Assembly (NCBI GenBank): GCA_005503085.1
Contig: SCOI01000005.1
Span: 186,001-250,000 of the forward strand
Source: Burkholderiales bacterium C2
GTDB lineage: Bacteria; Pseudomonadota; Gammaproteobacteria; Burkholderiales; Burkholderiaceae_C
Direction of reading: 5' to 3'
Length of the DNA: 64,000 nt
This document shows, piece by piece, positions 1 to 9,435 of the stretch; positions within the stretch are counted from its first letter, which is position 1; each line of letters starts with the position of its first letter. The position numbers and the translations under genes are program-made. A model generated the notes under the pieces. It saw nothing but the letters and a program-made list of their open reading frames with translations. It ran no database searches and had not been told where the DNA came from.

Positions 1-714
1 CACCGCGCGCAGCACCTGGTCGCCGAAGGAGTGGCCGTAGCTGTCGTTGACCTTCTTGAAGAAGTCGATATCGCCCAGCACCAGGCAGGGCGCGGCGGTC
101 TCGGCATGCGCGTGGCTCAGGCACTGCGCCAGCTGCTGCTCGAAGGCGCGACGGTTGCCCAGGCCGGTCAGCGCGTCGACCAGGGCCTCGCTGCGCGCCT
201 GGCTGACCTCGTGACGCAGCGCGGCGATCTCGGCCTGGTTGGCGTCCAGGCGCTGCTGCAGCTGGGCCATGGCCGCCCGCATCTCGCGCGTGCCGGCCAT
301 CAGCGCCTGCAAGAGCTCGGCCTGTTCGTCCTGGGCCGCGTCGAGCAGCTGGCTGCTCCACAGCAGCAGCGACTGGTCGAAGCGCGCGGTCTGGTCGCCG
401 GCATGGGCGGCCGAGCTGGCCATGTTGTCCAGCACCCGGCTCAGGCTGTCGCTGACGCGCTGGGCCTCTTGCGCATTGAGCCCCGGCTGGGCCACATGGT
501 GCTGGTACAGCGTGGCGGTCTGGGCCTCGGTCAGCCCCAGGCCGTCACGGGTCTGCTCGGCCAGGGCCTCGGCAAGGCGCGGGTTGCGGCCGCTGACGAA
601 CTCGTACCAGACCGCATAGCTGTGCGGATGCAGTGCGCTGCGCTGCTTGGTCATCAGGGGCAGGGCCAGGCGCAGGTATTCGGCGCTCTTGGCCACGCTA
701 TCGGGGTATCGCAT
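1..714 (-). CDS. Diguanylate cyclase, GGDEF family (C-terminus cut by window edge)
   Basis: Minus-strand frame open from an ATG at 714 to the window edge, giving 238 visible residues. Residues 1-170 are helical and soluble-looking, with a long heptad-like stretch (about 125-175) and no membrane segment. The GGDEF domain begins at about residue 178 with the typical DALTGLGNRRAF, followed by DIDFFKKVNDSYGHSFGD at about 215-232. The GGDEF active-site loop itself lies outside the window, so catalytic competence cannot be judged. By family, it would make cyclic di-GMP from two GTP. The helical N-terminal region is of a kind often seen in betaproteobacterial cyclases and may be a signalling or dimerisation segment. 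Family call is strong; activity is unverified. Confidence 0.85.
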   Translation of the reverse strand, partial: MRYPDSVAKSAEYLRLALPLMTKQRSALHPHSYAVWYEFVSGRNPRLAEALAEQTRDGLGLTEAQTATLYQHHVAQPGLNAQEAQRVSDSLSRVLDNMASSAAHAGDQTARFDQSLLLWSSQLLDAAQDEQAELLQALMAGTREMRAAMAQLQQRLDANQAEIAALRHEVSQARSEALVDALTGLGNRRAFEQQLAQCLSHAHAETAAPCLVLGDIDFFKKVNDSYGHSFGDQVLRAV

Positions 715-917
715 CGGTTGTCCCTCTTGTCCGTTCGGGCCATGTCTCGTCTCCTGTTACTGCTCCCGGACGGTCTGGCACGCCGCTGTATCGGCAGCGC
801 TGCAAGCCGCTTGAGGCGCTGAATGGACCTGGAACTGTGGGTGGGCTGACTTTTGTCAACTATGCACGGCCCGCAGGCCCTTAGCGTGGCGCCCTGTCCG
901 CCTCAAGAGTACCCACC

Positions 918-2129
918 ATGCCCCAGCTTGATCCGATCACCCCCTTCTTCCACGCGCTGCTGCAGCACAGCGGCTTGCGGCCGCTGCGCCTGCGCGGCCG
1001 CGAGTTGCTGCCCATCGTGCAGGGCGGCATGGGGGTGGGCATCAGCGCCCAGGGCCTGGCCGGCGCGGTGGCGGCGGCCGGTGCCGTAGGCACGCTCAGC
1101 TCGGTGGACCTGCGCCGCCACCACACCGACCTGATGGCGCGCACCGAGGGGCAGCATGCCGGCGCGGCCGCCAAGCAGGCCATCGATGCGGCCAATCTGG
1201 AGGCGTTGCGGCGCGAGATCGCCGGCGCCCGTGCGCGCAGCGGCGGGCGCGGCCTGCTGGCGCTGAATGTGATGCGTGCGGTCAGCGCGTACGCGGCCTC
1301 GGTGAAGACGGCGCTGGAGGCCGGCATCGATGCGGTGGTGGTGGGCGCGGGCCTGCCGCTGGACCTGCCGGACCTGGCCCAGGACCATCCCGACACCTTG
1401 CTGATTCCGATACTCAGCGATGCGCGTGGCGTGCAGCTGATCGTCAAGAAATGGGAGCGCAAGAAGCGCCTGCCGGACGCCATCGTGATCGAGCATCCGC
1501 GCCTGGCCGGCGGCCATCTGGGCGCGGCCCGGGTCGCCGATCTGCAGGACCCTCGCTTTGATTTCGAACGCGCCATTCCCGAGTGTCTGGCCTTCTTCGA
1601 GAAGGCCGGCCTGGCCGGCCGGATCCCGCTGATCGCGGCCGGCGGCGTGCGCAGCCATGCCGACATCCGGCGCCTGCAGGGCCTGGGCGCGGCCGGCGTG
1701 CAGCTGGGCACGCCCTTCGCGGTCACCCAGGAGTGCGACGCCCATCCCGGGTTCAAGCGCGTGCTGGCCGAGGCCGGCGAGGACGAGATGCTGGAGTTCA
1801 CCAGCGTGGCCGGCCTGCCGGCGCGCGCGGTCGCCACGCCCTGGCTGAAGAACTATCTGCGCGCCGAGCCGCGCCTGCAGGTGGTGGCCCATGCCAAGAG
1901 CCGCTGCACCAAGGCCTTCGACTGCCTGGCCCAATGCGGGCTGCGCGACGGGCTGCCGGGCTGGGGCCAGTTCTGCATCGACAACCAGCTGGCCGCCGCG
2001 CTGCGTGGCGACCTGGCCAAGGGCTTGTTCTTCCGCGGCGTCGGCGCGCTGCCGTTTGGCCGGGAGATCCGCTCGGTGGGCGAGTTGCTGCAGCGCTTGC
2101 TCGGGCCGGGGCGGCCGGCTGCAGCCTGA
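918..2129 (+). CDS. NAD(P)H-dependent flavin oxidoreductase / nitronate monooxygenase family
   Basis: A 403-residue soluble protein of the nitronate monooxygenase (2-nitropropane dioxygenase, YrpB-like) family, a TIM-barrel FMN enzyme. The N-terminal phosphate/FMN-binding signature PIVQGGMGVGIS lies near residues 33-44. The second signature, IPLIAAGGVRSHADI followed by GAAGVQLGTPFAVT, lies near 235-270. By family it oxidises alkyl nitronates or reduces quinones with NADPH; the real substrate cannot be read from sequence. The C-terminal 100 residues include a Cys-containing segment (SRCTKAFDCLAQCGL) seen in the larger FabK/PfaD-like relatives. It is a single gene, separated by about 240 bases from the iron-uptake operon downstream. 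Start at ATG 918; no strong Shine-Dalgarno is visible. Confidence 0.85.
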   Translation: MPQLDPITPFFHALLQHSGLRPLRLRGRELLPIVQGGMGVGISAQGLAGAVAAAGAVGTLSSVDLRRHHTDLMARTEGQHAGAAAKQAIDAANLEALRREIAGARARSGGRGLLALNVMRAVSAYAASVKTALEAGIDAVVVGAGLPLDLPDLAQDHPDTLLIPILSDARGVQLIVKKWERKKRLPDAIVIEHPRLAGGHLGAARVADLQDPRFDFERAIPECLAFFEKAGLAGRIPLIAAGGVRSHADIRRLQGLGAAGVQLGTPFAVTQECDAHPGFKRVLAEAGEDEMLEFTSVAGLPARAVATPWLKNYLRAEPRLQVVAHAKSRCTKAFDCLAQCGLRDGLPGWGQFCIDNQLAAALRGDLAKGLFFRGVGALPFGREIRSVGELLQRLLGPGRPAAA

Positions 2130-2175
2130 TGGCAACGCCGGCCCCAAACCGATTGTGATTTCTGCTCTGGTGCTT

Positions 2176-2194
2176 TACAATAATAATCATTCGC
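2176..2194 (+). promoter_or_regulatory. Putative Fur box ahead of iron-uptake operon
   Basis: The 19-base site tacaataataatcattcgc matches the Fur consensus GATAATGATAATCATTATC at 14 of 19 positions, including the entire central ATAATCATT. It is the only strongly AT-rich patch between 715 and 2367 and lies about 175 bases upstream of the DUF4198 start, before a run of TonB-receptor and PepSY genes. Fe2+-Fur would repress the operon when iron is replete. The match is seen directly; binding is inferred. Confidence 0.7.
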
Positions 2195-2367
2195 ATTTGC
2201 GCGAATAAACCCATGCCCGCCGACCCGGCTGCCGAGCGCAGCCCGGGCTCGTGCCCGCCAGCCGCCGTGTTCACGGCCCGCCAGCTCTCCCGGATGCCCG
2301 CCCATGCCGCCCCTGCCCATCGCATGCCGGCCGGGCCCTGTCTTTCGTAATCGAGGAGTCCTCACCG

Positions 2368-3093
2368 ATGTTGAGCATCAACAAGCGCAAGGCCTTGCTG
2401 GCCACCGTCCTGCTGGCCGCTGCCGCCGGCGCGCAAGCCCACCAGATCTGGATCGAGCAGGACGCCGCCGGCGCCCGCCTGTATCTGGGCGAGTTTGCCG
2501 ACAATCTGCGCGAGACCTCGCCGGGCATGCTGGATAAATTCGTTCAGCCCACCGCCAGCCTGATCACTGCCAAGGGCGAGCAGCCGGCCGCGCTGAGCAA
2601 GCAGGCCAACGGCTTTGCGATCGCTGCCCGGGCCATCCCCGGCGAGTCGCTGATCGCGCAGGAGCTGGCTTATCCGTCCTGGGAGCGCAAGCAGGGCGAC
2701 AAGATCGAGCGCCATGTCTGGGTGCCGGCGGCCCGCTGGGTCGGCGACTTCGCGGCCCGCGCCCCCCAGCTGACCCTGGATCTGGTGCCGACCGGCCAGC
2801 CGGGCCAGTTCCAGGTCTTCTACAAGGGTCAGCCGCTGCCCGAGGCCAAGGTCGAGGTGGTGGCCGCGTCGGGCTGGTCGCGCGAGGTGCAGGCCGACAA
2901 GAGCGGCGTGCTGAGCGTCGGTCTGCCGTGGAAGAGCGCCTACGCGCTGGAGGCCAAGCACACCGACAAGGGCGGTGTCGAGCGCGCCGGCCAGAAATTC
3001 GATGTCGGCGTCTATGTGACCACGCTGAGCTTCAGCCTGCCGCAAGGCCTGGAGTCGCCGCCGCCACCGCCGGCCGCGACGCCGGCGAAGTAA
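2368..3093 (+). CDS. DUF4198 domain-containing periplasmic protein of iron-uptake operon
   Basis: A 241-residue exported protein. I chose the ATG at 2368 because GAGGAG lies just upstream and a clean Sec signal peptide follows (residues 1-24, ending AGAQA). The mature protein would then start with His (HQIWIEQD), a feature often used for metal binding in the DUF4198/NikM-like group; that is inference. The rest is beta-rich with a proline-rich C-terminal end (ESPPPPPAATPAK). DUF4198 proteins are commonly encoded beside TonB-dependent receptors and are thought to be periplasmic metal-handling factors, but no biochemical role is firmly known. It is the first gene after the Fur-box candidate and probably opens the operon that continues to 9776. 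Confidence 0.75.
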   Translation: MLSINKRKALLATVLLAAAAGAQAHQIWIEQDAAGARLYLGEFADNLRETSPGMLDKFVQPTASLITAKGEQPAALSKQANGFAIAARAIPGESLIAQELAYPSWERKQGDKIERHVWVPAARWVGDFAARAPQLTLDLVPTGQPGQFQVFYKGQPLPEAKVEVVAASGWSREVQADKSGVLSVGLPWKSAYALEAKHTDKGGVERAGQKFDVGVYVTTLSFSLPQGLESPPPPPAATPAK

Positions 3094-3184
3094 GCCCATC
3101 GACCCTCTGCGCAGCACGCGCCCGCCGGGCGCGCTGGCGCAGCCTTGCCCGCTGCGCGACCGATCTTCCTGAAATCCTGTCCCG

Positions 3185-5350
3185 ATGTCCTACCCTGATC
3201 AACAAAAGAAAACCGTCGTTGTGGCCCTGAGCCTGGCCCTGCTGTCGCTGGGCGCGGCCCGCGCCGCTGATACCGATGCCGAAACCGAAGCGGGCCAGGG
3301 CGGCCGCAAGCTCGAGAAGGTCGTCGTGAACGGCGCTCGCAAGACCCTGACGGCCGCCACCGGCAAGCTGGGCCTGAGCGCGCGCGAGACGCCGCAGTCG
3401 CTCAGCATCATCGACCGCGAGCGCATCGAGCTCGAGTTGCTGACCAGCATCGATGCGGTGCTGCAGAACGTCACCGGCATCAACGTGACCTTCTACGACA
3501 CGCAGCGCCCGCTCTACTATGCGCGCGGCTTCCAGATCACCGACTTCCAGGTCGACGGCGTGCCGACCTATAGCGGCGGCACCAACCAGGAGTACGACAC
3601 CGCGCTGTACGAGCGCATCGAGGTCCTGCGCGGCGCCAACGGCCTGCTCAGCGGCGCCGGCAATCCCTCGGCCACGGTCAATATGCTGCGCAAGCGCGCC
3701 CAGCGCGGCTTCGAGGCCTCGGTGGCCGCGAGCCTGGGGTCCTGGAACCAGCGCCGCCTGGAGGGCGATCTGAACCTGCCGCTGACGGCCGATGGCCGTG
3801 TGCGCAGCCGCTTCGTCACCGCGCTGCAGCAGCGCGACAGCTTCCGCTACCGCTACAGCGAGCGCAAGACCAGCTATCTGGGCGTGGTCGAGGCCGATCT
3901 GCTGCCCGGCACCACGGTGCAACTCGGCTACCAGAACCAGGACAACGTGCCCGAGGCGCCGATCTGGGGCACGATTCCTCGCTTTGCCGCCGATGGCTCG
4001 CTGGCCAGGCTGCCGCGTTCGACCAGCTTCTCGCCGAGCTGGACCCGCTGGTCGCGCCAGTCGGGTACCACCTATGCGACCCTGGATCAGCGCCTGGGCG
4101 CTGACTGGACGCTGAAGGCCATCTACAACCGCAGCAAGGGCGATTCGATGAGCCTGCGCACCTATGGCGACGGCTATCCCGATCCGGTCACCGGTGCCGG
4201 TCTGCGCCTGCTGGCCGGCGTCGGCGAGAGCAAGGAAACGCGCGACAGCCTGGACATCTATGCCAATGGCCGGTTCGCCTTGTTCGGCCGTCAGCATGAG
4301 CTGATGCTGGGCGCGAGCTACTTCAAGACCGAGACGAACACGCCGACGCTCAGCTCGGTGGCCGGCTGGAGCTATGCGATCCCCAATATCTACACCTGGG
4401 ACGGCTCGGCACCGGTGCCGACCTACGGCCGCACCGGCGCCTCGCGCATCGGCACGACCGAGCAGCTGGGCCTGTTCGCGTCGGCGCGCTGGCGGCTGCG
4501 CGACGATCTGGCGCTGATCACCGGCGCAAGGCTGAACGACTGGGAAACCCGGACCGACGCCTACAACACCAGCGGCCGCTACACGGCCACCACCGGCGCC
4601 TACAAGATCAGCGACGAGGTCACGCCCTATATCGGCCTGGTCTACGACCTGAACAGCGAGTTCTCGCTCTACGCCAGCTACACCGACATCTTCAAGCCAC
4701 AGAACGCGCGCGACAAGACCGACAACCTGCTGGCGCCGGTGCTGGGCTCCAGCAAGGAGATGGGGATCAAGGCCGAGCTGCTGGACAAGCGCCTGAACCT
4801 GTCCTTCGCCGTCTTCGAAGCCCAGCAGGACAACTACGCGGTGCGCGATATGTCGATGCCCGACAGCTTCAAGCTGCCCGACGGCAGCTATCCGCAGATC
4901 GGCGTCAACGGCACCAAGAGCCACGGCTTCGAGTTCGATGTGGCCGGCCAGCTGAGCCCCGGCTGGACCCTCAATGCCGGGCTCTCGCAAACCAAGATCA
5001 CGCGCCACAAGAACGACCTGATCTATGCCAACCTGCCCAAGCACGAGCTGCAGCTGTCCACCAGCTACCGCCTGCCCGGCGCCTGGGAGCGCCTGACCGT
5101 CGGTGGTGGCCTCAACTGGCAGAGCAAGATCACCGGCTACAACATTCCGCATCCGACGCTGGGCGCGGTGACGGTGGAGCAGAAGGCCTATGCCCTGGTC
5201 AATCTGCATGCCAGCTACCGTCTCAATGACCGGCTGAGCCTGGGCCTGTCGCTGCGCAATGCGTTGGATGAGAGCTACTGGGCCAATCTCGACTATCCCA
5301 ACTACGGCGACCCGCGCAGCGTGATGCTGACACTGCGCGGTCGCTTCTGA
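3185..5350 (+). CDS. TonB-dependent siderophore receptor (FhuE/FpvA-like)
   Basis: A 721-residue outer-membrane ferric-siderophore receptor. A signal peptide covers about residues 1-28 (cleavage near AARA-AD). The TonB-box region KLEKVVVNG lies near 40-48. The plug follows: ETPQSLSIIDRERIE, then the ARGFQITDFQVDG and ERIEVLRGANGLLSGAGNPSATVNMLRKR motifs typical of hydroxamate or pyoverdine-type receptors. The 22-strand barrel fills the remainder and ends in Phe (TLRGRF), the normal BamA recognition signal. Energy comes from TonB-ExbB-ExbD, which is not in this window. The next gene starts 4 bases after the stop, so cotranscription is very likely. The siderophore cannot be specified from sequence alone. 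Confidence 0.92.
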   Translation: MSYPDQQKKTVVVALSLALLSLGAARAADTDAETEAGQGGRKLEKVVVNGARKTLTAATGKLGLSARETPQSLSIIDRERIELELLTSIDAVLQNVTGINVTFYDTQRPLYYARGFQITDFQVDGVPTYSGGTNQEYDTALYERIEVLRGANGLLSGAGNPSATVNMLRKRAQRGFEASVAASLGSWNQRRLEGDLNLPLTADGRVRSRFVTALQQRDSFRYRYSERKTSYLGVVEADLLPGTTVQLGYQNQDNVPEAPIWGTIPRFAADGSLARLPRSTSFSPSWTRWSRQSGTTYATLDQRLGADWTLKAIYNRSKGDSMSLRTYGDGYPDPVTGAGLRLLAGVGESKETRDSLDIYANGRFALFGRQHELMLGASYFKTETNTPTLSSVAGWSYAIPNIYTWDGSAPVPTYGRTGASRIGTTEQLGLFASARWRLRDDLALITGARLNDWETRTDAYNTSGRYTATTGAYKISDEVTPYIGLVYDLNSEFSLYASYTDIFKPQNARDKTDNLLAPVLGSSKEMGIKAELLDKRLNLSFAVFEAQQDNYAVRDMSMPDSFKLPDGSYPQIGVNGTKSHGFEFDVAGQLSPGWTLNAGLSQTKITRHKNDLIYANLPKHELQLSTSYRLPGAWERLTVGGGLNWQSKITGYNIPHPTLGAVTVEQKAYALVNLHASYRLNDRLSLGLSLRNALDESYWANLDYPNYGDPRSVMLTLRGRF

Positions 5351-5354
5351 GGCG

Positions 5355-5654
5355 ATGGCCAAGACCCTGGTCAGCTGGCGCTACCGCGTCGGCGTCGCCT
5401 CCCGCGCGCTGGCCGCGCTGGGCGGCGGCTATCTGCAGGCCGCCGCGGTCGCGGCCGTCTGCGCCGTCTACCTGCCGGCGCTGGGCGTCGCGCGCAGCGA
5501 GGCCACGGTCGGCGGCGTGATGCTGGCCTTCGTCGTTTACGCCTGCGCCTTCATGACGGCCTTTGCCTGCCGCAGCGCGCTGCGCGCCTGGGCCTGGACC
5601 CTGGGCCCGGCCCTGCCGCTGGGCGCGGCGGTGCTGCTGCCGCGCTGGCTTTGA
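5355..5654 (+). CDS. DUF3649 small membrane protein of iron-uptake operon
   Basis: A 99-residue hydrophobic protein with about three predicted membrane helices (about 22-42, 50-70 and 76-95). It resembles the DUF3649 family, short inner-membrane proteins almost always found with PepSY and DUF3325 proteins beside TonB-dependent receptors. The start ATG at 5355 is 4 bases after the upstream receptor stop, and its stop lies about 20 bases before the next receptor's ATG, so it is embedded in the operon. Family context suggests a role in reductive iron release or in transport across the inner membrane; no catalytic motif is visible. Confidence 0.72.
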   Translation: MAKTLVSWRYRVGVASRALAALGGGYLQAAAVAAVCAVYLPALGVARSEATVGGVMLAFVVYACAFMTAFACRSALRAWAWTLGPALPLGAAVLLPRWL

Positions 5655-5674
5655 ATCAAAACAACCCGCTCACC

Positions 5675-7813
5675 ATGAATACCTACATGATTCCCCGTCT
5701 GCTGCCCCTGGCCGCGCTGCTGGCGCAGGCCGCCTGGGCCCAGGCCAAACCCGAGACCAGCGAGCCCGTCGAGACCAACACCTTGCCGGTCGTGCGCGTG
5801 CAGGGCAGCAAGGAGAGCGCCAGCGGCCCGGTCAGCGGCTTCGTCGCGCGCCGTGCCAGCAGCGCCAGCAAGACCGACACGCCGCTGATCGAGACGCCAC
5901 AGGCGATCTCGGTGATCACGGCCGACCGGATCGAGGCCCAGGGCGCGACCACGCTGCGCCAGACCACCGCCTATGCGGCCGGCATTGTCTCGTCCTATTT
6001 CGACAGCCGGGTCGATTCCTTCACCGCGCGCGGCGGCAGCGTCAGCCAGTACCAGGACGGGCTGCTGCGCAGCTACGGCACCTACAACACGGCAAGACCC
6101 GACCCCTACACGCTGGAGCGGGTCGAGCTGGTGCGTGGACCGGCCTCGGTGCTGTACGGCCAGGGCAGCATCGGCGGGGTGCTGAATCTGGTGTCCAAGC
6201 GCCCGCAGGCCCAGACGCGACGCGAAGTGCAGCTGCAGCTGGGCAGCTTCGAGCGCAAGCAGATCGCGGCCGACCTGACCGGCGCCATCGACGCCGCCGG
6301 GCAATGGACCTACCGGCTGGTGGCGGTCAAGCGTGACAGCGGCAGCCAGGTCGATCATGTGGGCGATGACCGCCTGGTGCTGGCGCCCTCGCTGAGCTGG
6401 CAGCCCAGCACCGCCACCTCGCTGACCCTGCAGGCGCTGCACCAGCGTGACAAGAGCGGCTCGCTGATCGGTTTCTTCCCCTGGCAGGGCACCCGCTTGG
6501 GCAACCCGCCCCATGGTCAGATCCCGACCTCGACCTTCATCAGCGAGCCCGGCTGGGACGCCTACGACAGCGACCAGGACTCGCTCGCCTATCTGTTCAG
6601 CCATCGCTTCAACGAGACCTGGACCCTGCGCCAGAACCTGCGCTACACCGAAAGCGCGGTCGACTACCGCACCATTTACACCAGCTTCACCGCGACCGGC
6701 CGGCCGGTCTTCAACACCGACGGCCGCACGCTGGAGCGCGATCTGGTCTGGAACCTCAACGGTGGCACGATGGCCTTGCTGGACACCCAGCTGGAGGGCC
6801 GGCTGCAGCTGGGCCGCTGGCAGCACACGACCCTGATCGGGCTGGACGCACAGAAGAACCGGAGCACCTCGCGCGCCTTCCGGGCCCGTGCGCCGGCCAT
6901 CGATGCCTACCGGCCGGTCTATGGCAATTTCACCGCACCGACCACGACCACGGCGGCGCCGCCGGTCGAACAGCAGCAACTGGGCCTGTATCTGCAAGAC
7001 CATGCCAAGTTCGATGATCGCTGGGTCGCGGTGCTGGGCCTGCGCCGCGACCATGCCAAGACCGACAGCCACAGCGGTCGGCGCGACGCCAAGACCGAGG
7101 ACCGGGCCACCAGTCACCGCGCTGGCCTGCTGTACCTGGGTGAGGGCGGCTGGTCGCCCTATCTGAGCTATTCCGAATCCTTCCAGCCGCTGGGCGGGCT
7201 CGATGCCTATGGCACGCCGTACAAGCCCCAGGTCGGCAAGCAATGGGAGGCCGGGGTCAAATGGCAGCCGCTGGAGCGGCGCATCTCGGCCAGCGCCACG
7301 GTCTACGATCTGCGTGACACCAACCGCAAGACCGCCGACCCGGCCAATCCGCTGAACAGCCTGCAGCTCGGCGAGGTGCGGGTGCGCGGCCTGGAGCTGG
7401 AGAGCGCCGGCAGCCTGGCCGGCCATCTGGACTGGACCCTGGGCTATGCCTATACCGACGCCAAGATCTCGCGCAGCAATGGCGCCGATCAAGGTCAGCC
7501 GGTGGCGGGCATAGCCAAGCACAGCGCCTCAGCCTGGCTGACCCAGCACTTCAGCCTGGGCGGGCGCAGCGGCTTCAGCGCCGGCGCCGGGCTGCGCCAT
7601 GTCGGCGGCTCCTGGTCCGGCACGCCGCTGATCGACACGCCGTCCTCGACCCTGCTCGATGCGATGCTGGCCTATGAGCAGGGCGATTGGCGCCTGAGCC
7701 TGAATGCGGTGAACCTGGCCGACAAGGTGCAGATCACCCAATGCCTGGCACGCGGCGACTGCTTCTACGGCCAGCGCCGCACCGTCAACGCCACCCTCGC
7801 ATACCGCTTCTGA
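5675..7813 (+). CDS. TonB-dependent siderophore receptor (second in operon)
   Basis: A 712-residue outer-membrane receptor, separate in sequence from the one at 3185. ATG 5675 gives a normal signal peptide (about 24 residues, ending AWAQA). A TTG at 5651 overlapping the previous stop is possible but unnecessary. The TonB-box candidate LPVVRVQG is near residue 36. Plug motifs are ETPQAISVITADRIE, FTARGGSVSQYQDG and ERVELVRGPASVLYGQGSIGGVLN, the last a classic siderophore-receptor signature. The barrel ends ATLAYRF with the terminal Phe. The PepSY gene starts 2 bases after the stop. Two receptors in one operon suggest either two ligands or two variants of one xenosiderophore. Confidence 0.92.
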   Translation: MNTYMIPRLLPLAALLAQAAWAQAKPETSEPVETNTLPVVRVQGSKESASGPVSGFVARRASSASKTDTPLIETPQAISVITADRIEAQGATTLRQTTAYAAGIVSSYFDSRVDSFTARGGSVSQYQDGLLRSYGTYNTARPDPYTLERVELVRGPASVLYGQGSIGGVLNLVSKRPQAQTRREVQLQLGSFERKQIAADLTGAIDAAGQWTYRLVAVKRDSGSQVDHVGDDRLVLAPSLSWQPSTATSLTLQALHQRDKSGSLIGFFPWQGTRLGNPPHGQIPTSTFISEPGWDAYDSDQDSLAYLFSHRFNETWTLRQNLRYTESAVDYRTIYTSFTATGRPVFNTDGRTLERDLVWNLNGGTMALLDTQLEGRLQLGRWQHTTLIGLDAQKNRSTSRAFRARAPAIDAYRPVYGNFTAPTTTTAAPPVEQQQLGLYLQDHAKFDDRWVAVLGLRRDHAKTDSHSGRRDAKTEDRATSHRAGLLYLGEGGWSPYLSYSESFQPLGGLDAYGTPYKPQVGKQWEAGVKWQPLERRISASATVYDLRDTNRKTADPANPLNSLQLGEVRVRGLELESAGSLAGHLDWTLGYAYTDAKISRSNGADQGQPVAGIAKHSASAWLTQHFSLGGRSGFSAGAGLRHVGGSWSGTPLIDTPSSTLLDAMLAYEQGDWRLSLNAVNLADKVQITQCLARGDCFYGQRRTVNATLAYRF

Positions 7814-7815
7814 CC

Positions 7816-9435
7816 ATGCGAGCCGATGGTGCCAAAGAGGGCTTCCGCCAGGCCATGGCCTGGCTGCACACCTGGGCCGGCCTGGTGCTGGGCTGGCTGC
7901 TGTTCGCGATTTTTCTGAGCGGCACGCTGGCTTTCTTCAAGCTGGAGCTCAACCACTGGAGCCGGCCCGAGCTGCATGGGCTGGGCCCGGCCCAGGCGCT
8001 GGACGCGGCCGTGCTGGCGCGCGCCGAGGCCAGCCTGCACGGGCTGGCGCCGGCCGCGCAGAGCTGGCGCCTGAGCCTGCCGGACGAGCGCCGGCCGGTG
8101 GCCGCGCTGAGCTGGCGCGAGGCGCCCGATCCCGCCAAGCCGGGCCAGCGTGCCAGGTTCGAGCAGCGCTGGCTGGACCCAGCCAATGGCATGCCGGTCG
8201 AGGCGCGCGCCACCTTCGGCGCCGGCGAGTTTTTCTACCGCTTCCATTTCGAGCTGCGCTCGGCCCAGCAAAGCCGCTGGATCCTGGAAGGGCGCTGGCT
8301 GGTCGGGCTGGCGACGCTCTTGATGTTCGTTGCGTTGCTCAGCGGCATCGTCACGCACCGGCGTTTCTTCAAGGACTTCTTCACCTTCCGGCCCGGCGCG
8401 AAAGCGGCCCAGCGGGCCTGGCTCGATGCCCACAATGTCAGCGGCGTGCTGGCCCTGCCTTTTTATCTGCTGATCACCTTCAGCGGGCTGATGACACTGC
8501 ACAGCCTCTATATGCCCTCGGGCATCGCGGCGGCCTATGGCAAGAACAGCGGCGCCTACTTCAGCGAGCTGGCCGGCGACCCGCTGCCGCGCAATCGCGG
8601 CCTGACGCCGAAACCGGGCGAGACCGAGCCCCTGCCGCTGCTGGGCGAGGGCGCCTGGGAGCGGCTGCTGAGCCAGGCCCGGGCCGAGTGGCCCGATGGC
8701 CGCATCGAGGCGGTGTCGTTGCTGCGCGAGGGCGGCCAGACCCTGGTGGAGTTCAATCGCCACGAGGGCGACCGGCTGCAGTACCGCAGCCCGCGCCAGG
8801 TCTTCGATGCCGGCAGCGGCGAACGCCTGCACCTGGCCGACACCGATGCGCCGGCCGCCAAGACCTATGGCGTGCTCTACGGCTTGCATATCGCCCGCTT
8901 TGCCGGCCTGCCGCTGCGCTGGCTGCTGTTCGGCTTCGGCCTGCTGGGCAGCGCGATGATCGCGACCGGCCTGGTGCTGTGGTGCGTCAAGCGCCGCGCC
9001 GAGGCCGAGCGCCGCGGGCCGGCACGGCTGGGCTTCGGACATCGCCTGGTCGCGCTGCTGAATATCACGGCCATCGCCGGTCTGCCGCTGGCGATGGCGG
9101 GCTTCTGCTATGCCAACCGGCTGCTGCCGCTGGGGCTGGCGCAGCGGCCCGATGCGGAGCTGAAGGTGTTCTTCGCGGTCTGGGGCGCCAGCCTGCTGAT
9201 CGCGATGGCGGGTGGCGGCTGGCGCCTGGTGTTCGGGCTGGGCACGCTGGCTTTTGCCGGCCTGCCATTGCTCGGTGTGTTGCAGGCCGGCGCACTGCCG
9301 GGCGGCATGCTGTTGGGCATCGATCTGGCCTTTCTGAGCGGCGCGGCGCTGCTGGGCTGCCTGGCCTGGAAGTGCCGGCCGGCTGCGGCCCTCCGGGCAA
9401 GACCTGGCCCCGCCGGCCAGCTGGAGGGCGCCTGA
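7816..9435 (+). CDS. PepSY-TM domain protein, putative periplasmic ferric-siderophore reductase
   Basis: A 539-residue inner-membrane protein of the PepSY-associated TM family. ATG 7816 lies 2 bases after the receptor stop. Predicted helices are near 15-37 (GLVLGWLLFAIFLSGTLAFF), about 155-178, 210-232 and 370-395, with a cluster of helices from about 415 to the end. Periplasmic PepSY loops lie between helices 1 and 2 and between 3 and 4. Histidines bordering the helices (HTWAGL, THRRFFKDF, HNVSG, LHIARF) suit heme ligation. Relatives such as FpvG of Pseudomonas help reduce Fe3+-siderophores in the periplasm; that role is inferred here. Its stop overlaps the next start (TGATG). Confidence 0.85.
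   Translation: MRADGAKEGFRQAMAWLHTWAGLVLGWLLFAIFLSGTLAFFKLELNHWSRPELHGLGPAQALDAAVLARAEASLHGLAPAAQSWRLSLPDERRPVAALSWREAPDPAKPGQRARFEQRWLDPANGMPVEARATFGAGEFFYRFHFELRSAQQSRWILEGRWLVGLATLLMFVALLSGIVTHRRFFKDFFTFRPGAKAAQRAWLDAHNVSGVLALPFYLLITFSGLMTLHSLYMPSGIAAAYGKNSGAYFSELAGDPLPRNRGLTPKPGETEPLPLLGEGAWERLLSQARAEWPDGRIEAVSLLREGGQTLVEFNRHEGDRLQYRSPRQVFDAGSGERLHLADTDAPAAKTYGVLYGLHIARFAGLPLRWLLFGFGLLGSAMIATGLVLWCVKRRAEAERRGPARLGFGHRLVALLNITAIAGLPLAMAGFCYANRLLPLGLAQRPDAELKVFFAVWGASLLIAMAGGGWRLVFGLGTLAFAGLPLLGVLQAGALPGGMLLGIDLAFLSGAALLGCLAWKCRPAAALRARPGPAGQLEGA

Noticed and set aside
3032-5362. A 776-residue open frame on the minus strand over the first TonB receptor
   Set aside because: It is Ala/Gly/Arg/Gln-rich with no recognisable domain and lies exactly opposite a well-supported receptor gene. 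Long antisense open frames are a normal by-product of very GC-rich coding DNA.
5651-5674. Alternative TTG start for the second TonB receptor
   Set aside because: It overlaps the upstream stop and adds 8 residues ahead of a complete signal peptide that starts at ATG 5675. Possible through translational coupling, but not needed.
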